A stretch of 64,000 bases of DNA, taken from positions 186,001-250,000 of the forward strand of contig MU008167.1 in assembly GCA_010909165.1 (NCBI GenBank), in the 5' to 3' direction. This DNA is from Anthoceros angustus (lineage: Eukaryota > Streptophyta > Anthocerotopsida > Anthocerotales > Anthocerotaceae). The translations under genes were made by a program, and so were the position numbers. The notes under the pieces are model-generated. The model was not told the DNA's origin. It saw only the letters and a program-made list of their open reading frames with translations, and did no database searches. Below, piece after piece: positions 48,241 to 59,559 of this stretch (its first letter is position 1; every line of letters starts with the position of its first letter).

Positions 48241-48908
48241 AGCTGCTTTTCTGCTAAACCTAGGACTTCTGCATCGTCTCTATAGACTTTTGTTTCAAAT
48301 GTTGAGGTGTCTTCGCATCTACATGCAGCATCACGCGTGCATCTTGATACTGACAGGGGCAATCAGCGGCCCTTCTGAACTATGGACAAGCTCCGGATAA
48401 CTGTGGAAAGGTCATGCTCTCGTCCTGAGGAATTTCAAATAACATGTTGGGCTATGCAGGAAAGCAGGTCACAGGGAGAGTCGAAGTACCCGAATTTACA
48501 AGTTCAGGCTCTGGAGAACATGCGTTCATCTTATCTGCTACGCGTAGAACTTTTCGAAGCCTCCGAGGATATTGCTTGTTTTACCCCGCAATTGAGATGA
48601 CTTCTCTGATTTGTGTCGCTTGTCTGGTTGATCAGCATGACGCGCCTGATTGAGTTTCCCTGGCCCCTTGTACGTGCAGGAGGGTGGCTTCCACCTTGCA
48701 CCAGCTGAAGCAGTCAACTCAGAAGCCCTTCTCTACTCAAAGACTCAGAAGAATGTCGTCCTGAAACAGACTGTGAGGAGGATTCTCCATCGCGCTCTCA
48801 GGCCTGCGAAAACCAGGAAGTCCAGCTCTGCCCGAATTCCTGCCAAATCGCAACAGTTCGACATGTCTCATCAAAAATTTACAACGCTCATCACAACTTT
48901 CATTTCCA

Positions 48909-49245
48909 TTGTACTCATTGCAAGAGTTCAATACATCTTATACATTTACAAAACTTATTAGAACATAAATTACACTAAAAATTATAATAATTCAAGACAT
49001 CTCATACTTTTATAAAACCTATTATATTATAAATTATAATATATATTACAATAGTTTGAGACGTCTCAAATATTTACCTATTACCATACACATTATAATA
49101 AATATTGTAATAGTTCGAGACGTCTCAGACATTTACAATATTTATTGCGACTCAAATTACAAACGTATTGCAGTAGTTCTAGATATCTCAAACATTTACA
49201 ATATTTATGCGACACAAATTACAATACGTATTGCAGCAATACGAG
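48909..49245. repeat. Degenerate AT-rich tandem repeat with GAGACGTCTC palindrome
   Basis: About five units of 60-66 bp: AAATTACAATACGTATTGCA, then ATAGTTCGAGACGTCTCAAAC, then ATTTACAATATTTATGCGAC. A further unit lies at about 49963-50035. Later units are better conserved than earlier ones. No coding potential. Confidence 0.75.
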
Positions 49246-49348
49246 ACTATAGAATACCGATCTGGTCACGCGGCATCCACGTTTTTTTAGGGTTGTGGAC
49301 AGAAAGAAATAGTCCCGCCACATACGGCGGAACTATTTCGGTACGTCA

Positions 49349-49397
49349 CGCATGACCACATCGGTCGGGGCTGCAGCCCCCCGGTGTATCGATGTCA
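49349..49397. repeat. Hairpin of the dispersed MITE-like repeat (second member)
   Basis: ATGACCACATCGG to CGATGTCATCAA with a GGGGCTGCAGCCCC internal palindrome. Its reverse complement aligns with 18481-18530. Flanking GTTTAGGGTT words also occur beside the 17.9-18.0 kb region. Confidence 0.5.
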
Positions 49398-49741
49398 TCA
49401 ACCTACCCAATGATGCACACAAAGCTTTCACAATACACAGAAACTTTTCTTCTCTCAGGTTTAGGGTTGCGCTTAGGGTCATTTGCGTTGTCGCGCCATT
49501 GCGGCACTAGGCGCCGTATGTGAGCGGTTCCTTTGCGCTGCGCTTACCGTTTGCAATTGCGTTTGCCCTACACTCATCGTCTGTGTTTGCGGTGCGGCTG
49601 AGCGCGTTTGCCCTTATACATGCAAGGCTGCAAGGTTGCAGTGTTTGGCACTGGCTACATACAGGGCTGCAACATTTCCTAGGCCTGCCCCCTATGGGAG
49701 TGCAGTATGTGTGTCTTGGCCACCTTAAACATGTGTGTGCG

Positions 49742-49760
49742 AAACCCTAAAACCCTAAAC
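49742..49760. repeat. Short interstitial telomere-type motif
   Basis: GAAACCCTAAAACCCTAAAC holds two CCCTAAA units, the plant telomere/telobox motif. It is too short to be a telomere. Confidence 0.7.
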
Positions 49761-50408
49761 AAGAAAACATGTGCATGACACAATCGGAACACCAGGCTAT
49801 CATCGTGTCATAGAAAGTTTTTGCCCCACGTACGAACCTAGAGAAGCTGATGTGGCACGTATTATACGTATATTATATGCAGTTATCTAGAAGATGCAGT
49901 GTAGCGTACACCCAAAGAAAACAAAGTCATACACACGATGCCAAGTGACCATATTGGTATTCCATACGAGACATCCCAAACATTTACAATATTTATGCGA
50001 CACAAATTATAATATGTTTTGCAACAATACGAAACTAACTACTTGTCACAAATATTGCTTGGTTTGATAATATCAAGTACGCCTTAGACCTTAAAGTACC
50101 TTTTTAAACTATCTCCCATAAATATTGCTTGGTTTGAAAATACCAAGTGCGGAATGGACCTTAAAGTTTTTAGCTTCCATATATATTTGCAGGACTATGT
50201 GTCATATAAAATATACTAGGTTCAAAGAAATATAACTTCTCATATTGTTGCAGCCAACATATCACCAAGGTCTTCAAAGACAAACTCTTTGAAGTATATT
50301 TCAAAATAAACAGATATTTTAAAATATACATAGTACAAATTTATTTGGAGTAGTGCGAGCTTTTATCAAAAGCCTCTGCCCTTGTTATCATGCCAATCAT
50401 TTTGGCCT

Positions 50409-50668
50409 GGGACAGGTGCCATCCATGGGACTGGGACAGGTGCCATCCATGGCACATATGTGTGGACTTGAAGGGAGGACCTCTACCTAGTTTTTCTTTT
50501 TCTCCCTACCGACAAATTCCATGCGCGGGAATAAACTGGTTCGACTACCTATTTACACCGGAAAGCAAGGTCCTTCCAGTTACACCGAGAAAGCAAGTCC
50601 TTCCATTTACACTGGGAAAGCAAGGTTCTTCCATTTATAATGGGAAAGCAAGATCCTTCCATGTAAAA
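50409..50668. repeat. Two small minisatellites
   Basis: At 50409-50456, CTGGGACAGGTGCCATCCATGG occurs twice. At 50557-50668 there are four units of 27-28 bp with GGAAAGCAAGGTCCTTCCATTTACACT. A 50469-50560 spacer separates them. Confidence 0.8.
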
Positions 50669-51016
50669 ACAAAATTAGATGCCACATGGCAGCATGCACG
50701 GCGTAACCAACTTGGCCCTGCCACTTGTTACCAGCCGCGGCTGCAAAGTGGCAACGGGCTGCTCACCTGACCGCCCTCCTGCTTCCTCATAAATCCATCT
50801 CTATGTTCGCCAGCGTTGTGGCCAGTATCCACGCGCTGTTGCGGGAGATGTCCTGGATCTGCTTGAAATTGGAACGTGTCTTGCAGATGCTTCAGACTAG
50901 ATACGTGCAACTTTCTGCAGACTGTTTGGAATTAAAAGTCGGCAGTGCTTGTGAAGGCATTGTAGCCTGCGTCTGATACATTTGCTCTTGAAAGTGGTCG
51001 GTGTTGAGCAACATCC

Positions 51017-52764
51017 ATGGCGTCAGCTCTGGGATCAGCAGCCATGGCTGCTGGAAATGTCGCTGCGGCGACACACAGGACTGCACAGGACATGCGGAGG
51101 CCGCTTTCCCAGGCACTGACAGGTAAAACACCACACCGAGCCTGCCATCTCAAGGTGCCATGGAGTCGCACCATCTAGATTTTTGTGCTTGCCTGCGAGA
51201 GGAATCATGGAGACGGCTCCTCCTTGGAAAGAACAAGGACAGTGAAGCTCCTCGTACGTTGTTGTTGCAGGGCAAGCGGCTTGTGTGAGGCGAGGCTCGG
51301 TTGCGGGATGGATGCCGAGCAACAGCGCCGAACTGAGAGCAAGAATTGCAAGAACGGCGGGAGGAAGGAGGCGCGGAATGGCAGGCTCGATCGTGAAGGC
51401 GGAGTTTGTGCGGAGCGAGGCGCAGGAGAGGGAGAGACGGTGTTCTTGAGGACGTGGCTTCGGGGAGCGAGGGAGGGATAGGAGACGCCTCCGCGCTGAG
51501 GGACATCGCGTCGGACGAGGCCGCCGAGGGAGGAGCCACCCCCGAGCATCACAGCCTGGCCAGGGAGAAGGCGAAGGAGTCCCCGCTGCACGAGAGTGTG
51601 GAAGACATCGAGAGCAAGGCGGAGGAGGTGGCAGCCGCGGAGGCGGAGAGGGAAGGGTCCGGGACGGAGCGCAATGGGAGTCACGGGTTTCAGGACGTGA
51701 AGCTTCCGGGAAAGGCCGGCCCGGGCGTGAGGCCGTGGGACACGGTGGAGAACCCGCTGGCGGGGGGGAAGAGTGATGATGACGGGGAGTTGCCCACGGT
51801 GCAGGAGATTGGGACGGAGATAGTGGAGACCATCAAGGACGGGATCGAGGGGCTGAGGTGGTCGGCTGAGAAGGTGATTGGGTCGGGGGCAAATACTAGG
51901 AGAGGGCTGGAGATGGTGAAGGAAGTGATCGACAAGAGGCTGAAGGGGCTGTCACTGGCCGCGGAGGAAGTGCGGGAGATTGGGGCCCAGGCTGCGGATA
52001 TTGCGATGAAAGGGTGGGGAGGTTTATCTGAGAAAGTGGAGGTGGTGCAGAAGGAGGTGGCCAGCTTGACGGAGGAGTTGCAGGGGGCAGAGAAAACTAC
52101 CAGGGCGGGTGATGGGTCGGAGAGGTCGAGGTCGCAGATCTTGCAGAAGCTAGAGGAGGCGGAGAATAGGGCAAGGGCTGTGGGGGAAAAGGTGACGGAG
52201 ACGGCTAGGCAGATCGGGGAGGAGGCTCAGAATAGGGGTGAGAAGATCGGGGAGTCCGCAGAGAAAGTGATCCAGGACTTACAGGCGCAGGCAAGGAATG
52301 TGACGGAGAAGGCAGACCAGATAGCCCAGGATGTTGATCAGCAGAGGAGGAAGATTCAGGAAGATGCCCAGAACGCTGCTTCAGATGCTGGCCAGCATGT
52401 GCAAGAGCAGGGGGGCCAGGTCAGTGAGGCTTCGGGTAAAATAATACAAGAGGTACAGAATCTGTCCAGGGATCTGCAGAAGGGAGGTGAGAGTCAGCCC
52501 AACTCGCAGGAGAATTTTACTCAGAAGCTGCAGAATCAAGGGAGTAAAGTGAGTGCCTCGGTAGGGAATGTGCTCAGGGAGTCTGAAGGGCTGTGGAGGA
52601 ACTTCCTGGGATTTGAGAAGAAAGAGAGCTTGGAGAAGCAAGGGGTTTCGTCAGGCGGAGGAGATGGGGAGCTAACGTCTGAAGCTGGTCGCGGTGACAG
52701 CAGTGGATTCGACATCCAGCCTGAAAATAACGATGATGAGTGGGGTGAAGTGAGGCAACAGTAG
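51017..52764 (+). CDS. LEA-like (11-mer repeat) protein with transit-peptide-like N-terminus, frame broken
   Basis: Exon 1 is 51017-51122 and exon 2 starts at 51271 (148-bp intron, phase 1). The joined frame gives about 95 residues rich in Ala/Arg/Ser, like a chloroplast or mitochondrial presequence, ending at TGA 51447. A second frame, open from 51397 to the stop at 52764, encodes about 450 residues of Lys/Glu/Ala/Gln-rich amphipathic helix (RARAVGEKVTETARQIGEEA, NVTEKADQIAQD and so on), typical of LEA group 3-like desiccation proteins. The two frames overlap from 51397 to 51446, so one indel there would fuse them into a single product of about 540 residues. Either the sequence has an error, the allele is broken, or translation starts at an internal Met. 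The family protects organelle membranes in drying cells; the role here is inferred. Confidence 0.65.
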
Positions 52765-53475
52765 AGGGTGATGGAAAAGCGGATAGTGCGGCCCTGCATG
52801 TGGCTTAAGATTGACAAATTGTCAGTGCAACAGGCGGGTCAGTTCTGGAGCAGGAAATGCTTCAGTTGTATCATTAGCGATGCTGTGGGACCAAGACAGT
52901 ATCGTGTGTACCATGACGCGTTGGTGTTGTGCAATAGGATTGTGGTAGTGGTCTGCACAACGGGCATAGATAGGCAGAGACAAGCGTGAGTGGGATATGG
53001 GTGTCCATTTTCAAGAGTGGCATGCGCAACACAGACCTGCTGGGCAGAGACAAGCCTGAGTGCGAGTACATTCTGTACTAAATTGTGAGAATTGACAGAT
53101 TTGAAAATGATGGACCTATGTCCGTAATGCTGACCTCCAGACGTTGTTTGTCTGCTCTCGTGTTCCCTGTGAGATGCTGTCCCACCTCAGCTCTGTGGGG
53201 TGCATCCATCACACACTCACTGTGCAGTGCGCACTAGTGTCAATGGGTGGACAGTAGGCACGCTTCCTAGTGGGATGCTCTCACTTTTCCCATACAAGAT
53301 CCTACATCCATCCGCATACAGACGTAAGTCCAAAAATATTACTGTTCGTATGCTTGAAGTAAACGGTGAATTTTGAGAGGACAGTTTCCACAGAATTAAA
53401 AGAATCGTAGACAGAGCGTGAACGCGTGACAGCCCACCAGCCATTCTTCCAGCTTTAAATGTAAAATACCTTGAA

Positions 53476-54847
53476 TTAACTTTGGACATTTTGCGGCAGA
53501 ACTTGTATCATGAAACTTCTCTCGAATTCAAGTTTGGCGATATCCGATGCAGTGTCATCTTCCGCGTGTTCTATACACTCGGCTGGTACGACCTGAATTG
53601 AGCCTGGAGTGACCTCGGTGTCGATAGGCTCGACTTTCAGCTCCCCCAGCAACCTTCTCATCACCTCATCACATCTCGCATGGATGACCTGGAAAGCAGC
53701 GCATGCTGATGTTAGTCTACCACGGGAAACACCGACAGGTGTCCAGTCCAAGAAGCAGTGGGGCATGTTCAACTGAATTGATACCAGCGATGCCCTGGCG
53801 TCCAGAGGTGTACGTTGCAGGTTCACAATCACAAGCTTGCCTCCTCTAGCAAGAACGTCGGCTGGCAGCTGACAAGCAGGCCTCACTTGCAGACTGGACC
53901 CCAACACCAATGCCAAGTCAGCTAGCTCAGACTGTTGGATTGCTACTTCCATGACCTGCAAAAACACAGTAAAAATCAGCTAAAGTTGTTTAACGAACAA
54001 GTTTCTTGGTTGCGGGTGGAACGGTGGACCAAACTTACCCCAGAATTAATTTCCTCGTGAAAAAGTACAACAGAGTCCATGAGTTCCCCATGGCAGCCCT
54101 TCTGTTCACATGTTCTCCCAGTTCTATGGTCATGCTGCTTGGGCTGGCGCTTCACTCTTTTTGAACTGCTTGCATCAGGTTCTGAGCTAACTGTGTTTGA
54201 TTCAGAAGTAGGTTCAGCGACTGTCAAGCCAGTCCAAACAGGAAAATCCCGAAAGTAGGCAGCCTGACAGACCTGGCAAGTCTCAGACGAGTAATTCCCA
54301 TGCAGTTCACTAAGATTTCCAATTGAAATCCCACTTTTGATGTGAAGGCCATCAATATTTTGTGATACTACGTGGTGACAAAAACCAGCATCCAACAATG
54401 CTTTGACGGCAAAGTGGCTAAAAGTAGGTACCACCTGCACGGATAGGTCCACAGGGTACACAGGTAAGATGTAAAAAATGATAGCTCTCACACACTTCCT
54501 AATTCTACACGACACTCTCCCCCTGAATGGTGAGTAGGAGAGCGGGATTAGCAACCAACCTTTTGCAGCTGTGGTTCTGGCAGACTCTTGCCCTTTGCTC
54601 TCAATGTCCACACTCCAGAAGGTCCCCGAAAATCTGGAATGCCGGCTGCGGTGGACAAACCAGCGCCCGTATACACCTACTCCAAAACATGCCTGGAATT
54701 AGAAACTCTGACTGGCCGACCTAACCTAGCACAGCAACCTATCCAGAGCTGAGCTGGTACCACAACATGCTTGCTACCGCGGATGAACTTGGCTAACTTC
54801 TGGACTTTCTGTCTAAGACCAAATTCGGTCTCACAGAGCTCCTCCAT
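53476..54847 (-). CDS. SIRT7-like sirtuin, NAD-dependent deacylase
   Basis: Five exons: 54847-54761, 54676-54560, 54434-54039, 53955-53785, 53688-53476; 327 residues. The Rossmann/NAD motif is [16 protein letters not shown] (32-47), followed by [13 protein letters not shown], the SQNIDGLH core (92-99) and catalytic His113 in ELHGN. Zinc cysteines are CQVC (121/124) and CEQKGC (177/182), and the [14 protein letters not shown] and [13 protein letters not shown] blocks follow. DHRTGRTC and the absence of the SIRT6 DWED motif (FHEEI instead) favour the SIRT7 branch of class IV over plant SRT1. A Ser/Lys insert (about 141-170) between the zinc pairs holds KRVKRQPK, a nuclear-localisation candidate. 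Probable histone/protein deacylase in the nucleus. Intron 4 (96 bp) has no stop in frame and could be retained. Confidence 0.88.
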
Positions 54848-57800
54848 AACGTTCACAGTCGAAGTAATGTCACTTAGATCCGAACCAAAGCATATCCATT
54901 TGTAAACCTCAAACAAACCAACTAAGATCAGAACGGCCTCCCACAGGAAACGCTCACAACAAAACTGGCTGGTGTTTAAAGCCGTTACGGCAATGCTGCA
55001 TCCACCAGGCCAAGACGGCTTGGATTAGGTCATGCAGAAAATCTCAGAACCAGCAAACAGCATTCACCTCATCCAAAATGTTGGGACCTCACTGATCCTC
55101 CTCCTGCTCAGCTTTTCCAAGCCCGGGAATCTGTAAACCCGGAAAACCTGAGATCCCTGCGCGTTATCAGCATGAAATTGCTGGGAAGCTTCCTCCAAGA
55201 GCTGTCACGACACCATCGATGCAGCCTCGGAAAACACGTAAAAAGGATCGAGCATACGAAAATCCGCCTGGTTATTATTGTAAACCTGCGTTTACCCGAG
55301 GTTGGCACGATTTCCAAGCCGCGCCCAGCTCAGAGAGAAAATCTGCTTTACAACCGCTGCGCTTGAATTGAATGCCAAGGAGGGCTGATGTAGCTGGCTG
55401 CTTGAATGCACGATGCGGCTGGCGGCGCGAACCGCATGGGAGAGCATGCGGCCAGGCCAACCTGGAAGTGCGTGAACCTGGCGAGATCCAGTATCGCCAC
55501 TTTCGCCGAACGCCGTTCCGTGCCCCGGATCTCCCGTTCTCTAACCAATTTCATTTTACGATTTTACATTTCAAATGAAATTTGGGCGCCCATCCCCGCG
55601 TGTGTTCAAGAGTGGGAGGCAGATCGTCCCTTTGAATCGGTACAGGGCAAGGTCTGTCGGCCTTTCAACAGAATACATGTGTTAAAGAGTTTGCCTATAT
55701 GTTAGTCTTGAAGGTAGGGTAGGACTTAAGAAAAATGTATCTTATCACAAGGCTGGAGAAATACAATATTATACAATATTGTATACAATATTATAAAATA
55801 TTGTATTATAAAATATTTTATTATAAAATATTATACAATATTGTCTAGTTACCTATCCGAGTTCTAATAGACCGTAGTCTAATATCATTCCTCAAGGGAG
55901 AACTAAAAATAACTAAGTTTTGATGAACACCTGTCTAGAACTCATGTCTAGAACTCCTGCCTAGGATTCTAAAGTCAATCCTCAAAAGATGACTTAAAAA
56001 AAATAAGTTCTTATGAACTTGTATCTGTAAAATAGTAAAATGGCATATGCCCTTTGTGGTTGTCCGTGGGAAGGGAGCGCTGGACTCCCTGGAACGAGTT
56101 CTTAGTACGAGAATTTTTTAATAAACTTGAACTTGACCCAGAACTACATACTCAACAATCCTCGAAGGAGGACTTAAAAGAAATAAGTTTTTATGAACTC
56201 TTGTTTAGAACTTTAGAAAGTCGATCCTCGAAGAAGGATTGTTGTACAATATTATACAGACTAACATACTGGATAGGTAACTAGACTCTTGATTGAGATA
56301 ACATACTTGATTGCTTCATGTAGACTCAATGATATATGAAGATGATCTTGAAATAAAAATGATCTTCAAATTAGTAACACTATCACAAAAGAAAAAAAAT
56401 TAAAAATTAAAAATAATATACATCACCATATTTAAAATATATTTAATTAAAAGTAAAATAATAATAAACAAGAACCAAAGTCCATCTTTCTCATTGAGCC
56501 CGTAGGTACAGTGCGGGGCAATCCCTTTCCTACTTCACGACGTTTTCAAACAGCGGGTCTCAATTGCCCTTCAACGAGCCCTTTCCACGGCAATCATCCA
56601 CAGAGTGGCGGCACCATGTGATGCATCCTCCTCTTCCTCTGTTGTTTGCAGGTCGTTTACCCTTCCCGCATACGACATTATAGGCACAAGCGATCATCCA
56701 CTGAGCGGCGACAACAGGTGATGCATCCTCCTCTTCCTCTATTGTTTGTAGGTCGTTTACTCTTCCCGCATACGATATTGTAGGCACATGCGATCATCCA
56801 CAGAGCGGCGACAACAAGTGATGTATCCTCCTCTTCCTCTATTGTTTGTAGGCCGTTTATTCTTCCCACATACGACATTGTAGGCGCAATTGGTGCCTTC
56901 CAGTAGGGAGCTTAGCTGCTCCTTTTCAGCACGACCCTTTAGGGTCTCCCTTGGTTATCCTCTGCCCGATGTGCTTTTCCTATCAATTTTTTCCCCTCAA
57001 TAAAAATTAACCTTCTAATCTTTCTCACATCACATCTTTCTTAAAGCCAAGCCAGGTGATATGCCCTAAAAGGGGATATGTGGGAAAGGGGATGATGTGA
57101 GAAAGACAGGAGCGGCGACATGTGAAGGAATCCACTACAGTACAGTAGTACATGGTACGTGAACGTCGTGGGCCGTTCCGTTCTGTTCTGGGCCGTCCCT
57201 CCCGTTGCGCTTGAGAGGAGGTTCGAACCGAACCGGAGCCTGCGCTCCGGGTGGCGCTAGTGAAATGAAAGCAGGCACGGGTGATAATAATTACGGACGC
57301 ATGTCAGCCAGGGTACCCCGCAGCACAAATCAGGGCGATACAGATCTTTCCCTCCAAAAAAAGGGCGCGAACAGTTTGGCCAGTTGCGCCGCGCGCGCCA
57401 CCTGGGCCGGGCGAATCTGCTGGAGGCCATTCGGCTCGACAGGTGGCCGGGCTGTGGGTCCCCCGCCAGAATCGCCCCTGTATAGGCGGGGCAGCGAGGC
57501 GAATGAAACGGCACCCGCCATGCCCCGTTTGAAATCCTGCCACCCCTGGCCCCCGTTCCGTGCGGCCGGGCGAAGCGTTTCGGGGATATTTGGGGGTTGG
57601 CATTCGCCGCTTTCGCCTGTTTCGCCGGTTTCGCCGGCTTCGCTCACGCGACAGGCCGGCCCGGCAGCACTTGGTAAGCAAACGCTTGCGAGGGTTTGCG
57701 TCGCCTTCGCCTTTGCCTTTGTGTTGCAAGCGCAGACGCAGCGAGCAAGCCAGCCTCCGCTGCTGCGCTCAGCGTCCCCGGAATCTGCATCTCGCACCCG

Positions 57801-58325
57801 GGATCCGCCCCTGCTGCGACGCTGCAGGTGCGTGATTCGCGTTTCTCGTCTCGCCGTGAGTCCAATCTTTCACTCTCCCAGCCGCTGCCTGATTTCATGT
57901 CTCTGCTCGCAATCTCCACGCTCCGCTTCCCTTTCCGCATGCCGCAATCTTGGAGCCTCTGATTCGAGTCCCCTGTTTCTGTTCTGTTTGTGACTGTTGC
58001 TCCCGGGAGCCCCAGGAGGCGCCCGAGCCGCCCCTGATTTGCGTTTGTGAGTCGTCTTTTTGGACATAGCCGCAAGGCAGGCTGCGGAGGAGAGGAGAGG
58101 ATAGCATAGGACCCGAGAGTAAGGAAGCTGAGGGAGGGAGGGAGTGTGCGGATTTTTGTGGGCGGTAGGGTTTGGGGCTGGGGTTTGGGGCGTGGAGTTT
58201 CTCTGGGTATGTGTGGTAGAGGAGGAGGAGCGTGTGGATCTGGGGGTTTAGGAGGCGCGGCCGTGGTGGTGCGGGGGTTTTGACGACATCGTCCTGGTTT
58301 TGTCTTTCTGCAGAGGCAGGTCATC
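54848..58325. other. Intergenic region with AT-rich repeats, then reticulon 5' region
   Basis: 55762-55850 is an AATATTATACAATATTGT-rich low-complexity tract. 55880-56240 has three diverged copies of an AATCCTCxAAGxxGACTTAAAA, then TAAGTTxTTATGAACT block. 56592-56885 is listed separately. 57200-58325 is GC-rich and is probably the reticulon promoter and first leader exon; a TTTCTGCAG acceptor at 58305-58313 sits 12 bp before its ATG, indicating a leader intron. A 262-codon frame at 57205 is treated as spurious. Confidence 0.5.
56592..56885. repeat. Tandem repeat, three units of 100 bp
   Basis: Units begin at about 56592, 56692 and 56792 with CGATCATCCACAGAGCGGCG, followed by GATGCATCCTCCTCTTCCTC, TGTTTGTAGGTCGTTTA and TTCCCGCATACGACATT. 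They are about 90% alike. Confidence 0.9.
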
Positions 58326-59559
58326 ATGTCTGACCATGATGTGTCGTCTGTAGCTGCTGCCGCAGCGAATTCCGTCTCGGAAACCTATAACAAGCTGCCG
58401 GCTTCCCACACGTCCCACGCGCTGGGCAGTGGGAAGACGTATCTCTTCAACCGACAGAGATCGGTTCGCGACGTCCTGGGTGGCGGAAAATGTAACTTCG
58501 CTGATGCTCTCATGGTTCGATCTGATGAGGAGTTGAGGGAGGGGGTGGATTGGTCGCAATTGGGATGTGGTGCTGGGACGGGATCGAGGCGCTTTCCTGT
58601 TGGGTCTCTTACGTGGCAGTGTTGTCGTGGTGTTGCAGTTGCTGATGTGGTTTTGTGGAAGAATAAGAGTCTTGCAGCCGGAATCCTGAGTGCGGTTGCA
58701 ATCACCTGGTTCTTGCTGGAGTGGTCGGGGTATACGCTGCTCACGCTGGTTTCCAATGTGCTGCTCTTCCTGGTAGTGATCCTGTTCATCTGGGCCAATG
58801 CCGCAGCTCTGCTCAACAGGTGGGATGGTCGATCAGGTCCTTCGGGTGCTGGGTAGGTTGTGCCTGTTGTCTGTCGTTAGGTTTCGGGTCTGATGGAGGC
58901 TGGTTTTTCTGGCTCTCAGGGCTCCTCCTCCTCTTCCTGAGTTAGCGTTGTCGGAGCAGTTCGTCACCAACGCAGCGCGCAACCTGCGTTACGAACTGAA
59001 CAGAGCTTTGAAAGTGGTGCACGATGTTGCGCTTGGCAAGGACGTCAAGCTCTTCTTGAAGGTAAGCTCGCAGCCATATGAACTGGGATGGCTTGCCGGT
59101 TTTGCAAGATCGCAATTTTTCATAGCCTTCTCTTGGACGACTTGTTTGGATGCAGGTCCTCTTTGGGTTGTGGGTGCTGTCAGTTATTGGTGGATGGACC
59201 AGCCTTTTGACTCTCGCTTTCATCGGTCAGTACAACCGTCATCTCTTTTTGCTGGCAGGAAGTTGGGTTTATGTCTCGTCTGTTCCAGGCATCCGGTTCT
59301 CCGCAGTCCCGTTGTTAAGTTTGATCCCTCGGTATCCTGTCCCTCCTGACTGCCAAGTGTTCGGCTGTGTTGTGTCTGTCTGCGCCGAACAGGTGTTCTT
59401 TTGTTGTTTAGTGTTCCCGTTTTCTATGACAAGTACGAGGATGAGGTTGACAAGTACGCCAAGATTGTTGCCGACGAAGCCCACAAGCAATACAGGAAGT
59501 TCGATGAGGTTGTTCTCAGCAAGATCCCCAGGGGCGTGAAGGCAAAGAAGGCAGATTAG
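58326..59559 (+). CDS. Reticulon-like protein (RTNLB)
   Basis: Five exons: 58326-58491, 58639-58819, 58920-59061, 59156-59225, 59393-59559; 241 residues, phases consistent. Reticulons insert hairpins into the ER membrane and shape tubules. The RHD signatures are present: the FNRQRSVRDVLGGGK entry, ADVVLWKNKSLAAGILSA, a long hydrophobic hairpin (ITWFLLEWSGYTLLTLVSNVLLFLVVILFIW), the 66-residue loop with NxALxxxxDVALGKD, and a second hairpin (VLFGLWVLSVIGGWTSLLTLAFI then GVLLLFSVPVFYDKY). A basic/charged tail ends KAKKAD. The short acidic N-terminus follows the plant type. The exon-1 donor (AAAT, then gtaact) puts Phe where most family members have Ala or Pro, so that junction is slightly uncertain. 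Confidence 0.92.

Noticed and set aside
56592-56885. CRISPR-like regular repeat array
   Set aside because: Units are contiguous 100-bp tandem copies with no unique spacers, and the genome is a plant's.
57205-57993. 262-codon plus-strand frame upstream of the reticulon
   Set aside because: GC-rich promoter/leader sequence; the composition is Arg/Pro/Ser-biased, several overlapping frames are equally open, and no family similarity is visible.
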